Both the position numbers and the translations under genes were made by a program. The notes beneath the pieces are model-generated. The model worked only from the letters and a program-made list of their open reading frames with translations. It was not told where the DNA came from and made no database searches. A stretch of 64,000 nucleotides of DNA, taken from positions 306,036 through 370,035 of the forward strand of contig VWZP01003802.1 in NCBI GenBank assembly GCA_013396995.1, given 5' to 3'. The stretch comes from Dicaeum eximium. Taxonomy: Eukaryota; Chordata; Aves; Passeriformes; Dicaeidae. Shown here in pieces: positions 27,541-39,700 of the stretch (the first letter of the stretch is position 1; every line of letters starts with the position of its first letter).

Positions 27541-27730
27541 CCGGGCGCGGGGCTGCCCCGCTGCCGCCGGAGCCGCTGTCGCTGCCGGAGCCCCGGCCGG
27601 AGGCGGCGCTCCGCGATCGCGCCCAGCTGCGCTGTCCCGGCGGGGCGGGGGCCGAGGGGCCGGGCCCGGCGCGCAGGGCTTGGCCGGGCCTTCCTCGGGC
27701 GCCGGCGCCGCGACGCGCCTCCCTCTCCCC

Positions 27731-27741
27731 AAGATGGCGGC
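27731..27741 (+). promoter_or_regulatory. NUP205: YY1 site overlapping the NUP205 start codon
   Basis: AAGATGGCGGC is an exact YY1 core. The ATG inside it (27734-27736) is the NUP205 initiation codon, so the same bases serve as a likely transcription-factor site and as Kozak context (A at -3, G at +4). Start-codon-embedded YY1 sites are known in other vertebrate housekeeping genes. Confidence 0.7.
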
Positions 27742-27761
27742 TCCGTTGGCGGTAAATTCGG
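27734..27761 (+). CDS. NUP205: NUP205 coding exon 1
   Basis: Encodes residues 1-10 (MAAPLAVNS plus the first base of codon 10). The donor is G|GTAAGA. It starts in strong Kozak context inside the YY1 motif. The 5' UTR part of this exon extends upstream by an unknown length. Confidence 0.93.
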
Positions 27762-30700
27762 GTAAGAACAATCTGGGCGCGGGGCTGCGGCTTCTCCTCC
27801 GTCTCTCCCCGCGGCCGTCCCGCTCCCCGGCCGCCGGCGGCCCTGCGCCTCTCCTCCGAGCCCGAGGAACCGGGGCGGCCGCCCTGGGGAGGCCGGGCGT
27901 GGCGAGGGGCGAGGCAAGGCCCGGGCGGGCAGCGGGGAAGGGCTGCGGGGCGCTCGGTGCGGGGCGCGGTGTGCGGCAGGCNCGGTACCCGGGCTCGGGC
28001 CGGCGATGGAGCTCCGCGGTCGGAGCTGCCGCCGTGCCTGGCTGGTCCCGAAGGGGAGTCACGTCGGGCAAGCAAGGCCTCCTTGTTTAGAGGGGTCTGT
28101 GGTAACTCGGGGTACACGTGCTTACGCACCGCTTCGGTGTTACACTTGCCTCCTAATGCTGTGTGTTGTAAGAGGCGAAAGAGAAATATAGCCAGAGTTT
28201 TGCCCTGCTTTCTATGTATAGTGCTATTCAGTAATTAGAGAAAACAAAGCCCCTATCCCTCTTTTGCCTTCTTTTTGTAAGACCGAACTAGGTCAGTTCT
28301 TTCAGCGTCTCATTCATCCTGTTCTCTGGCTCACTGTTTCAGTGTCTTGCTCTCAGGAGCCCAAAATTAGGCACAGTGTGGGAGTGAAGGATTCTGAGAT
28401 ACATAAATAATCACTTACTTGCATCTGCTGGCTACAGCTGTTAATCAGCCTGGAGCCTGTAGGCAGCCTTTGCAGTGAGTGTGTGCTGCTGGCTGGTGTT
28501 CTGTCTGCCAGGACACCTGGGTGTTTGTCTGTAGAGCTGCCCTCCTGCAGCTCCCTGGGTCCCCAGCCTGTGCAGTGATTCTGTGTTGGGCGCAAGATGT
28601 TGTGTTTACTCTTGTTGAGCTTCATTAGGTTAACACAAGGAGAACGGAGACCCTGTGAAAACCACTTATCACAGCAATATAGGCCAAAAGGTCTGTAAAT
28701 AAGGTTTTGTATGGCAGTAGTGACAGTTATTAGTCATTATTAATTCCAGCTAATAGAATTAAAACCTCTATTCCTGTGGGAAGCAAGGAGGAAATTTTGC
28801 AGATATTTTTTGATCTCACTGAATGGATTACATCCCTGTAGCCTCACAGAAAAGCAGTAATAAAGCAAAGGCTCTTCGTAAAAAACTATGGCTTTGTTGA
28901 AATGAAAATTGGACTCAATGTCTCAAATGAGACTATTCTATGAATTACACGTCAAGAGAGTCTACAGCATTATAATTAAAAAAATAGGGGAAGGAGGAGT
29001 TTTTTACAGGAAATATGAGAAAAATTAAAAGGAGATGTGGCACTAGAACTAGTGAAGATTTTGCCTTAGGTTATAGTATATTGTTTGTGGGAACAGACAT
29101 ACCATGGTTGGGTGTATCACTTGGCAAAATGTTCAGGCACAGAGCATCAACTGCTACTGTTGCTGAGAGAAACAACTCAGCCTGTCCTTCCTTGCTGTCC
29201 CTGATGGGATGGTCAGCCTTTCTAAAACTAATAATAAGAACAGCTTAGGTGGGAAAAAAAGTCAGCATGGTTGCTGAAGTCCAACCTCTTTCTATACCAG
29301 GTGTCTATTCCTTCCTCTGCAATAATCCATCTTTGTGCCATTGCAGAGCAAACTGAGTGGTAGATGTGATTCTGCTGAAAATTAACTCCTTTTTGGATTA
29401 GATTTTGGTTAGAGAAGTTAGATCCTTAATTTGTTCTAATTCCCTACAATACACGTGTTTGGGCTGGTGCAAAGCAGTTACGTGGTCGGGACAAGAGCCA
29501 CCAAATGGGCCAGGGAAGTAGTTGAACAGCTTTTGGCAGGCATTGTAGTTTGCTGCTGGTGTTTATTTGGCTTGGTAACGTAGTAAGAGTGGAAAGACAA
29601 TTTCAAGTGGAAATAAATCTCTGAACTCTGAAGCTCTGTGAGACAGCCAGTTATAGCTGAGTATGAAATTATGCATCCAGTAGTAGGTGTTTCTAGGCAG
29701 GGGTAACATTGTACAAGTTTAAACACTGATGCTCAGAAAAAGCAAACTTTTTTTACAGGTAACCCTGACACAGCACTGTAAAATGCCTTGTCTCCATAAT
29801 TTGTAAATTCACATGTAGCTACTCAGCATGAATGGCTTCACCATTTAAGTATGGCAGTCTTTGATCTGACATTCTAGAGGTACTTTGAAGCTTAGGAGAT
29901 TGGCATTTTGATTGTTGGGAGGGATATCAATTTTAGTTTGAGTAATTGAGGGAGTTTGTGCTCCCTCAACAGAGAATGTTTTTCTCTGGTCAGTGAGGCA
30001 AGATTTTACACCCCTTCCAGATTAGTAGCTCAGTACACACTGGTTCATCTCTGACAATGTAGGAGCAGCAAGGATGCTTTAAATAGCTTGCTTTTGCTTA
30101 AGCTGCTTTTTGGTTTTCCCAACTTGCTCACTCAAGTAGTAGTCTTTGGAAATGGTTGAAACTGTTTTTCTCTAGCCATCTGCTATAATTCAAGAGTATT
30201 GTATATTTTGATTTGATGGGTCATTTAGCTAATAGTGAAGGCAGTCCTTTTCTGGAGTGTTCTGTCGAAGTGGTAGAGTCACAGTCCTGGAGGGATTTAA
30301 AAGACATGGAGATGTGGCACTTGGGGACGTGGTTTAGTGGTGGACTTGGCAGTGCCAGATTAATGCTTAAACTCTATGATCTTAAACGTCTTTTCTACCC
30401 TAATAGCTGTATTGTAAATACTCTTGTAAGATGACTTTCAGCACCAGAATTTAGGTGCGTACATCATCTTTTTTGGTTCTTTACTTCCCTAAATGCAATT
30501 AAGTTTTATATCAGACCATTGTTTGATTTGTGGGGTTTTTTTGGGTTTTGTGCCTTAGGAAATGAAAATACACTTTTCTTGATGGGTGTAAGAATATACT
30601 GACATACCAGCAGTAACAGTAAACTAAAAAGGAGTCTACTTATTGAAAACAATATATAAATAATTTGTTTCCATCCTTTGTCTATTTCAAATACATTGTT

Positions 30701-33700
30701 TTATCTCTTCTTTCAGCTGCAAGCTTGTGGGGTCCATATAAGGACATATGGCAGACTGTAATGAATGCCATTTGGAAAAGGCAGCCTGAAGCTGTTCATC
30801 GTCTTGATCAAGTTTTAAAGAAGCACAAATCTGACTTCATTTCTCTCTTCAGAAATCCGGTACTGGACTAATGCTCTCTTCTGGAATGAGCTGGAGAGTT
30901 GATGATATACTCTGTCTTATATCGTTGTCTCACATGCCATTTTAGTCCCTGACCAGTCTTTTCATGTGACATTTTAACAGTGCATAACACAGATGTGTTA
31001 TACCAGTCTTGTTCTGCTGTAAGAATACAAACAATATTAAGTGGGAAAAAATAATATATACATAATATATTGTATCTTCTACAGGATAATTTTACCTATG
31101 ATATATTTTTTCTCTCATTATTTGAGTGCTATTTTGAAAGGAATAGTAAAAGTATCTGATGATCCATCAGTCATGCATTAACTTTTTTTGTTACTCTTGT
31201 GTGTCTGAAATAAAGCACAAAGCTATATTGTCTGGTTTTGCTCATGTTTCAGTCATATTAACAAACACACAAAACAGGTGAACACATGAACTTAAAAAAT
31301 ACAGAATGTTTTGTTCAGAATGCAAGATAATGTGAAGAAACTCCCCGTTTCTTGGCTGGTGGATCATAAGGTAGTAACTAGAAATATATCTTCTTTCAGT
31401 GGTGTTATTTTCCCAATAGTAGATGGCTTTTTTAAATTGATAGGTCAGAAAATTCAAGAGTCAGCTGTAGAGTTTCATCAGTTTATTTTAGCATCTCAGT
31501 TTAATGGAAAAAGAATGATGTAGAGAATAGTTGGGAGTAAAACAACAGTTGTGATCAACAACCCAGATGTCTTTCACTGAGTTGATACCAATTCCTGTTA
31601 AGAATTGTATCAAAGTTTACTTTCAACCACTAGTATTTTGAGTAAACTAAATGTCAGCACTGATTGTGTAAGATTATTTTTTATGTTCCCACAAAGAGAC
31701 CACTGCTGTCCAAACATGAAGCGTTTTTAGTATGCCTTTACTATCTCTGTTTAAAACCAGAGTTTTTATGATGACATCATGTTTTAATGACTTTTTGTCG
31801 TTTTTATGATGACAACCTAACCTGACAGAGCTGTATTTGTGAGGAAGGATTAATGTGTAAAGCTTTATTCAGTATTTGATCTTGCCATTTTGAATAACTT
31901 CCGATGCTTATTTCTCTTGCAGCCAAAAAATGTTCAGCAGCATGAGAAAATTCAGAAAGCAAGCACAGAAGGAGTTGCTATCCAGGGTCAGCAGGGAACT
32001 AGACTTTTGCCAGAGCAGCTCATCAGAGAAGCTTTTATCCTCAGTGACCTCTTCGATATTGGAGAGTTGGCAGCTGTTGAGCTCCTTCTAGCTGGTGAGA
32101 ACGGAAAATTTTTAAGATCTGGAGGAATACAGCTTAGATAGGGCCTTCTTATTTAAGTGTACATTTAAGGTGAATGCATGATGGCCTTAGCTTCCTAACA
32201 CAGAATTTTCTTAAGAAGAATTTCTCACTGTAGTGTCATATGACAGTGTTCTGAACCCCAATGTTTGTATGCTCAGCTATTGCGAAGGGGGGAATATTCT
32301 GAGGAGGTTTTATGATTTACTTTCTCTATCATCGAATTTAAACATTATTAAAAATTATTGAGAATGTTTTCATAAAGCAGTGTAATAGGTACTGATTCTT
32401 CAAATTATGCATTAGTTATACATTGCTGGGTGACTCTGTAATCTAATAACTGATTAGTAAGAGAAGTATTCTGGAGAGTGACATTCTTTGTGTAGAAGAT
32501 GGATTTTTAGAATCGTTAAGTTAAAATTGTTAGTTGTTATTACTAGCTACTGTTCATTAACTTGAAAAATTCATTAAAGAAGTAGATTGCAAGTTTGTCA
32601 CCTTTGGAAAGCCATCTTCAAGTCAGACTCACTTTTTATTTTGAACTTGAATATTCAATGCAATTTCAGGTAGAAAACTTAATTTTGAATAAAAGATATT
32701 TCTGTGATAATCATCTTGAATTGATTATTAAGATGGGTACATAGCAGTGCCGAATACCATTTGGACTAGGATATTTATGGACTAACACTTTAAAAAATTT
32801 TTTTGTGTTTTAATAGTTGAATATTAATTTTACCAATAGCACGCAAAATTATGTGGGATTTCTTTTAAGTGTCTGAAACAAATTAAAGTGGTAGTGAATA
32901 GCCACAGTTACTTTGAATATGATATTTGTATTTCAATTAAAAATACAAAGACATGGAGCTGTCATCAAGGTGTGTATGTTCATGTTTCTTTGGCTATTTC
33001 TGTGCATTTTTATTTACTAGGAGAACACCAGCAACCTCATTTTCCTGGCCTTACAAGAGGTCTAGTGGCAGTTCTCTTGTACTGGGATGGAAAAAGATGC
33101 ATTGCCAATTCACTGCGAACCCTCATCCAGTCACGCCAAGGCAAGACGTGGACACTGGAACTCAGGTCTGTATCAGGGTGTTGAGCTGATCAAAGCTCTT
33201 TATTTTGAGTGCTTTTAGAGCTAATTAGACTAAAGTGAATATATACAGTCTCAAATTTGCTTTTTTCTTGCAACCTGCTGCAGCTGTTTTCATGTTTGTT
33301 TCTTAAGCATAATAATTTTTTGCACATATTTTTGTTGGATTATAGGGATATCTATTTTACCTTCAGTTCTTTCATGCTGCATCACCTTTTGGCAGTATTT
33401 TACTTTAGATGCTTTCCCAGTCATTGTTGCTCTAACTAGTGGTGATTTGAGAATCCTGCTGTGTTCTGACTTTGTGTACTGTAAAAGAGAATTGTGATCC
33501 TGCCTTTACTGAAAAAGAATGTGCTATCTACTGGTGAACATTATATGCTAGAATTTTTTGCCTTGAAAAATAAAGCAGTGAATACTGCTTGCTTCCAAGT
33601 TGGCTAGAGAAAGATGAAAAAATGTGTTCTAGTGTAAATATAATTTCTGAGTGCAGTATCTGGACAATTGCATTTACTAGTAAGAAAGCCTGTGAGCTAT

Positions 33701-36700
33701 GTGCATCTTACATATAATACTTTTTCCTTTTAATAGAAATCTTAACTTGCTGATGGCCGTTGTATTCTCATATTCCATGTTCTTGAACCTAGAGCTACCT
33801 AAAGACTCTGTATGCATTCAGCATGTTTTGAGAGGGCACTACTTAATGATCAGTGATGCACCTTTAGTTGCTCTTTGTATATAGTTTATTTGTATGTTTT
33901 TTGTCATCAAATACATTTTGTGAGATTGATTATTTTAGACACGTTTGTGACTGGAAAACTGATTAACTTAAATTTATATTCTTTGTGTTGTAGTCAAGAG
34001 TTAATTTCCATGACAACACGCTTTACAGATGACCTAATGGAGCAAGGTTTGACTCAGAAGATCCTTACACTTGTGTCTCACATTGATTTGAACAATGAAT
34101 TTGATAAACTCCAGAGAGAGCGAGGATTGGGCAGTGAGAAACATCGCAAAGAGGTAAAATTCACCAAGCATGGATAATCTTCTGTTATTCAACACATTAG
34201 GGTAGAGTTAGACTGCGAGGAGGAGTCCTTTACCTTTGCACAAAGTCTGCTACTGTCTGAGATGACAGGTACTGCTCCACAGCTTGTGCAATATCACTGT
34301 GGGATTCACGTTGCTTCCCGCATTTCTGTTTTGCTGTTGCTCCCAGATGCTAAGGCATGCCTTATTTTTAGTGGCGAACTGTAACAGGAAATATCTAAGC
34401 CTAATATTTACACTGTGTGTAAATTTCTTCTCTTTTTAATTCTGAAGTCTGTATTTTAAATTATCAGCACTACCATTATCTGCACTATTGACATAAGAAA
34501 AGTGAGTTAATTCACAAATTACTGAAACAGATTGGAACCAAGATGAGTCAGGTGAATAATTCTCTTAATAATCCAATTCTGTTAATATGAACAGAAGCAT
34601 TTCTAATAGTGAAGTGAAAATTGCTTGAAAATACATTGTCATCTTTGTAATTCTTGAACTTAGTTGACACTGTGATTAACTGCAGCACAATTTTTCTAGC
34701 AGGAAGAATTTAAACAGTGTTGTTTTAATTTTTTAACTTCTTTCTAATGGGTGATCTGCCTAAAAATCATTGTGTTATAAGAAATAATTTTTTTTTCCAC
34801 TGGATAAAGAACTAGTTTTACAGTTTTGCTATGAATCTAGAAACTATGGAAAGAATATCTTTCTCATTTATCTTAAATTACCTTAATTTACTTTAGTTTC
34901 ACCTTAAGATTAATTTTTTGGGGCAAGGAGAAGGCTGACTGTATCTGGGGTAACTGCCAGTGCAATTGTGTAATTAGAACCAAGGAATGTGCCTTCTGTG
35001 TGGTACATTTACAGCTGTGTAAATTCTGTGTAGATTGATGTCTCCTGACCTCGACAGGGATGCTGGTTTGTGTGTAGTCATATTCCCAGGTGTCTATTCA
35101 CACTTCTCATGGGAATATAAATGCAATTAACAAGCAGAAGTGTCCTTTTGTTGTTTAGCAAATAAACCCAACATTTTCTGTAGCTGCTGTCTTTAGAGTG
35201 ATTTTTAGTTTAAGCCAGTCATCATGATTAACTGGGAAGTACAAATTGAACATATGAACAGAATAGGTATATTCACTGGGTTGTTTTTTTGTTTGCTTGT
35301 CTTGTATAGGTTTCTGATCTCATTAAAGAATGCCGACAGTCCTTGGCTGAAAGTCTCTTTGTCTGGACCTGTCAGTCACCCCTGAGTAAGGATGACACTC
35401 TAATCCTCATAAGTTACCTGGAGAAGGTAACAGTGGAAGCTGATGGCTCCTTGGATGGCGTGAACTTGTCTCTTCTCATGGCTCTCCTTTACTGCTTTGA
35501 TGTCAGCTTTCTGGAACAAGGGGCAGAGGATCGTGAAGGTAATGCTGGCAGCTTTCCCAGAGGTTACATTGTACATGTGGATAAATTGTTGTTTAGGCAA
35601 TTTTGTTATTTATCAGTAACAAATTGTCAGGATTTTGCATGTGTTTTTTCACATTTGTTTACTGAGTATTGGTTTTATGTTTTTGTTGTTGAAGACTTGA
35701 TGCACCGGCTCCCTCTGCTAGCAGAAAGGCAATACATAGCAACGATCCACACTCGGCTTCAGGAGTCTCAGCCCTGGAAACTGCCAGGCCTGCAAGCTAC
35801 TGTTAGGTTAGCCTGGGCACTGACATTGCGAGGAATATCCCAATTCTCTGATGTGACAGGTAAATTACCCTAAAGTGCAGTGCTGCACATTAGTATTCAG
35901 AGCTTGCAAGTGGTGTAAGTCAGAGGATCTATTACCTTTCTGAAGTGTTATTTACCTTTGTGATAAAATTACCATTAACACTTCTTAAAACTTTTTCCAT
36001 GTGAGTTTCGTTGTAGTGAATTGAATTGCTCTGAAATGTACACAGATGTAGAAGTAATTATTTACAAGACAGTAATAGTGCCTCATTGAAGTGAAAGAGA
36101 TTTTAACATACTGGAAAATTCAAGGATTTCATTTTCAGCTTTAGTATCATTTGGATACTAAAATTCAAATTCTTCTGGTTTTTTTACATCTGTAGGTATT
36201 AGACCTCAGTATCATGAGATGATGAATCTATTTATAATTTTCTTTTTTCCTCTCCAAACCTCACAAACCTTCTGGCTTTCCACTATGTCAAAACTGAGTC
36301 TACTTCAAAATACCTAATAAAGAAAATGCAAACATTATAATTAATGTTTAATTAAAGTTGGTTTGTGGTTCTTGGTTGACTGCCTTAGATTTTTTGGGGT
36401 AAATGGATATGCACTGTAACATTTATTAAAACAGAAAGTTGAGGTCATCATCTGCCATTAATTTATCTTTTTTTCAGTCTAGTTCTCCTGTACAGCAAAA
36501 AAACCAGGGTTGATAGAAGCGTGGAAATTTGCATGTCAGCTGTATATCCTGAAATATATTTGTTTGGTAACAGATTGTTATTCACTTCTTCCCCTCGTGA
36601 ATTTTGTTGCCCAGCTCTAGCAGAATTCACTGAGGCAGACGAGGCAATGGCAGAGCTAGCGATTGCTGATTATGTTTTCCTGTTCCTGACTGAATCTGTT

Positions 36701-39700
36701 GTGGCGTCTGAAAATTTCTACCAGGAGGAATTTTACATTCGCAAAATCCATAACCTTGTCACAGACTTCCTTGCACTCATGCCAATGAAAGTAAGTTGTT
36801 TGTGTGAATAGCTCTTACTGAGAAATGTGGGCATCTCTTCTATGTTTCTATTATTTGGACGAGGTAGCACAGAGATTCAGACATGATGCTCAGCTTGAGG
36901 TCCTGCACTTCAGAAAACAAGTTAGCTTCATAGAAGTCATAATGTTTGGGGTTTGTTTTCCAAACTGAAGTAGAATGTGGTTTTTAAAACACTTCAGTGT
37001 GGTGGGATTTGCAAAACAAGCTTTTATGGTTGTAGTAGTATTTGTTTTACATGATTAAATTTTAATCAGGTAAATGATTGTGCATGAATATGAATGCTGA
37101 AATTCCATTTCAGGTTGGGTTTGGGGTGTTTTCTTTTGCTTAGGCTCAGGTTTTCAGTTAGTTGTAGCTAATGCCTGAAGATGAAGAAAGATGTTCATTA
37201 CAATCAGGATTTTGTAATACAGGATATAAGACAAAATCTGACCATCAACTTGCATTCTAGTTTGAGATAAGCCAGCACTAGTTACTTCACAGGAAATTCT
37301 TAGTAGGCAATTGAGGTATAGCCCTACAAAGCAACTGTTTGTTTTAACTGCTGATAGGTAGTGGTTGGCTTATGTTCTCAGCTATTTCTACTGAATCTCA
37401 AATTTTAGGTAAAAAGAAGTGTCAGTTTTGCAGGATCTTTGTTTTGCTTTGTGTATCTGTATAACCTTTGTTCAGTTTTACTTAAATCTCTAAGTCAGCA
37501 TTTTAATTAATTCTTCTGCATAGTTTTAGCATTTATGCTGCTTGCTAGTGATGGTTTGGGTAAATCTTTTGGTTGCCTTCATTATATTAGTTCAGAACTT
37601 TATAACTGGCTTTAGTACCTCAAATAATTATTTAACTTATCAACAGTTTTTTTCTTGTTCAGTTAGTATACCAATTTAGCTAGTTTGCTTTGACCCTTTC
37701 CAGTTATTTGTAGTTTTGAATAATTTTTTCTTGTTATTATTAAACTATTTTTTCCCAATAAGACACAATTATTTTGCTGCTCATTCAGTTTTGCACATTG
37801 AAATATATTATAGACCATGAACCATGTGATAATGCTTCCTGCTGAGACAGAAAAATTCCAAAGTTGCTTCAGTTCAGACCTTTTCAAGTCATAAAGTAGC
37901 TGCAAGTAAATATAGTCTTTAATGGTGTAGAGAGGTGCAGTCCACAGATCTATATACAGGAATCAATATTTTGCATTCATGGTTGATTTGCGTTACATGT
38001 TTCTTTTCACTGCTTATGAATAATGGTCTAGCATTCTTTGAAACTAAGCCGTCTAGCTTTTAAATTAAAAAGAGGAAAAGGATACACCTTTTGGATCCAA
38101 ACCAAAGTATCTGGTGCAGTCAGTTAGGAAAAACTTGTATGTTCTAAGTTCAGGGCTTTTGCTAAGCACTGAGGGCTTTGGTGGTAAGCAAGTGATTGAT
38201 TATAACTAAGTGCAAGCTCTTGGGGGGAGAGAGAGGATTGGAAAAATACAAAATGGAATATTCTTGTCATGTTTGTGCAAGTACATTTGCTTTTTTTGTT
38301 TTAATAGGCCATATAGAAAATTCCATTATTTCTGTTCTTTCTTGGCTAAATATAGACCACAATTTCTTTTTCCACTTCATAAATCCTGTAGGTGAAACAG
38401 CTGAGAAATCGTGCTGATGAAGATGCTCGCATGATCCACATGAGTATTCAGATGGGTAATGATCCACCTATTTCCCTTCGGAGAGATCTGGAGCATTTAA
38501 TGCTTCTAGTAAGCCTTATTTTCTTGTAAATTACTATGACAAATAATGATTGTGACTTTGATTTGTCATCTGAAACCCGTATCTGAACGTTACCATGTGG
38601 TGCTAGATCTTTCCCTTTTGGGATGTATTTTTTTTTCCTTAAATACAGACATTTTCTATAATTTTTCATTGAAAGGAATTAATTTACTGTCTTGGTTTCT
38701 GATGTCAATGCCATGGTTTCTATTATTTCTTAGTCAGCAAATACTGCATTGTTTTTTATGTTTGAAGGTTTTAGAGGTTTTACCCCACTGTTGACAATTA
38801 CTCTGATAAATAATTGAAATGTTGAAATAATTCTCATGTGTTGATATATTTGTAATGAGAGTTTTGGAAGACTGTTTTGTATTTGCTGTAGAGTAGGCTT
38901 AGTGAGATGACTCCATCAAGGCTGATAGGATTACAAAATTCCTTATTTCAGTTGAGTTTTGACCATAAGTTTACATTTAAAAGAATGATTTTCTGTCATA
39001 TTTTTAATAAAAAAAGAAAATTAAAATAAAATGGAAATAAAAATAATTATATTTGTTTAAATATTAGCTGTTAAGGTTACTTAACTGCACTTCCAGAAAA
39101 ATCCATGTTGAAAAACAGATTTGTGTATTGAACTGAGACGTTTTATATTTTCTGGTACTTTAAAAACTTGTATTACTAATCTTTTCCAAAGATATTCCTT
39201 TGGGTTATAGGACATTAGCAACAAAATTTGTAGTGAAAGGCTTTCTTAAACAGCTTAGATAGATACAATAAACTTAAATGAAGAACTAGAAATAAAAACT
39301 AGCTCTGAGAAGTTTATATGTTCGGATGGCAGGTGAGGTTTCTAATTACGATACCAGCTAACTTGTAAAATGAATGTATAAAGGAGGCATATGGTTGTTA
39401 AAGGAGAAATTACACTCTTTTTTTTAGCAATGATTTAATCCATAATAATTAAATAGAAAGTTACTAGATTTTCACTGATATGTGCATTTTGAATTTTGCT
39501 GGCTGTCACTAGCAATGTGACTGATATTGTTGACTGATATACTGTTATTTAGAAACTGTAATTTTCAGAAAGTTTTAAGAACTAGAACACCAGCCCTGCG
39601 ATGCTTTGCCTCTCAGATGTGTTGAGCTAATCTAGAAGCAATGCTTACTCTTGAAGTAATTGTTTTTTCTTCCTGGAGTTGATACTTTTCTAGCATTTTT

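Larger units (their letters stand above)
27410..28090 (+). promoter_or_regulatory. NUP205: CpG island, NUP205 promoter and exon 1
   Basis: CpG-dense, GC-rich DNA starts abruptly at about 27410 and ends at about 28090 in AT-rich intron 1. It contains a ZNF143-like element, the 5' leader, the NUP205 start codon and the exon 1 donor. No TATA box is evident, as expected for a housekeeping promoter. The start site is not determinable from sequence, but lies most likely between the ZNF143-like site at 27522 and the start codon at 27734. Confidence 0.85.

Noticed and set aside
27327..28129. Long overlapping open frames around the NUP205 island
   Set aside because: They are composition artefacts of the CpG island; only the frame starting at 27734 joins to a real protein.
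28900..28950. Possible CR1 3' end (ggactcaatg... attctatga)
   Set aside because: The match is short and lacks the central CR1 block; it could be chance, so it was not annotated.
35343..35873. Single 176-codon open frame spanning two NUP205 exons and the intron between
   Set aside because: The 156-base intron happens to be open in frame, but its peptide is absent from the NUP205 family and canonical GT-AG sites flank it.
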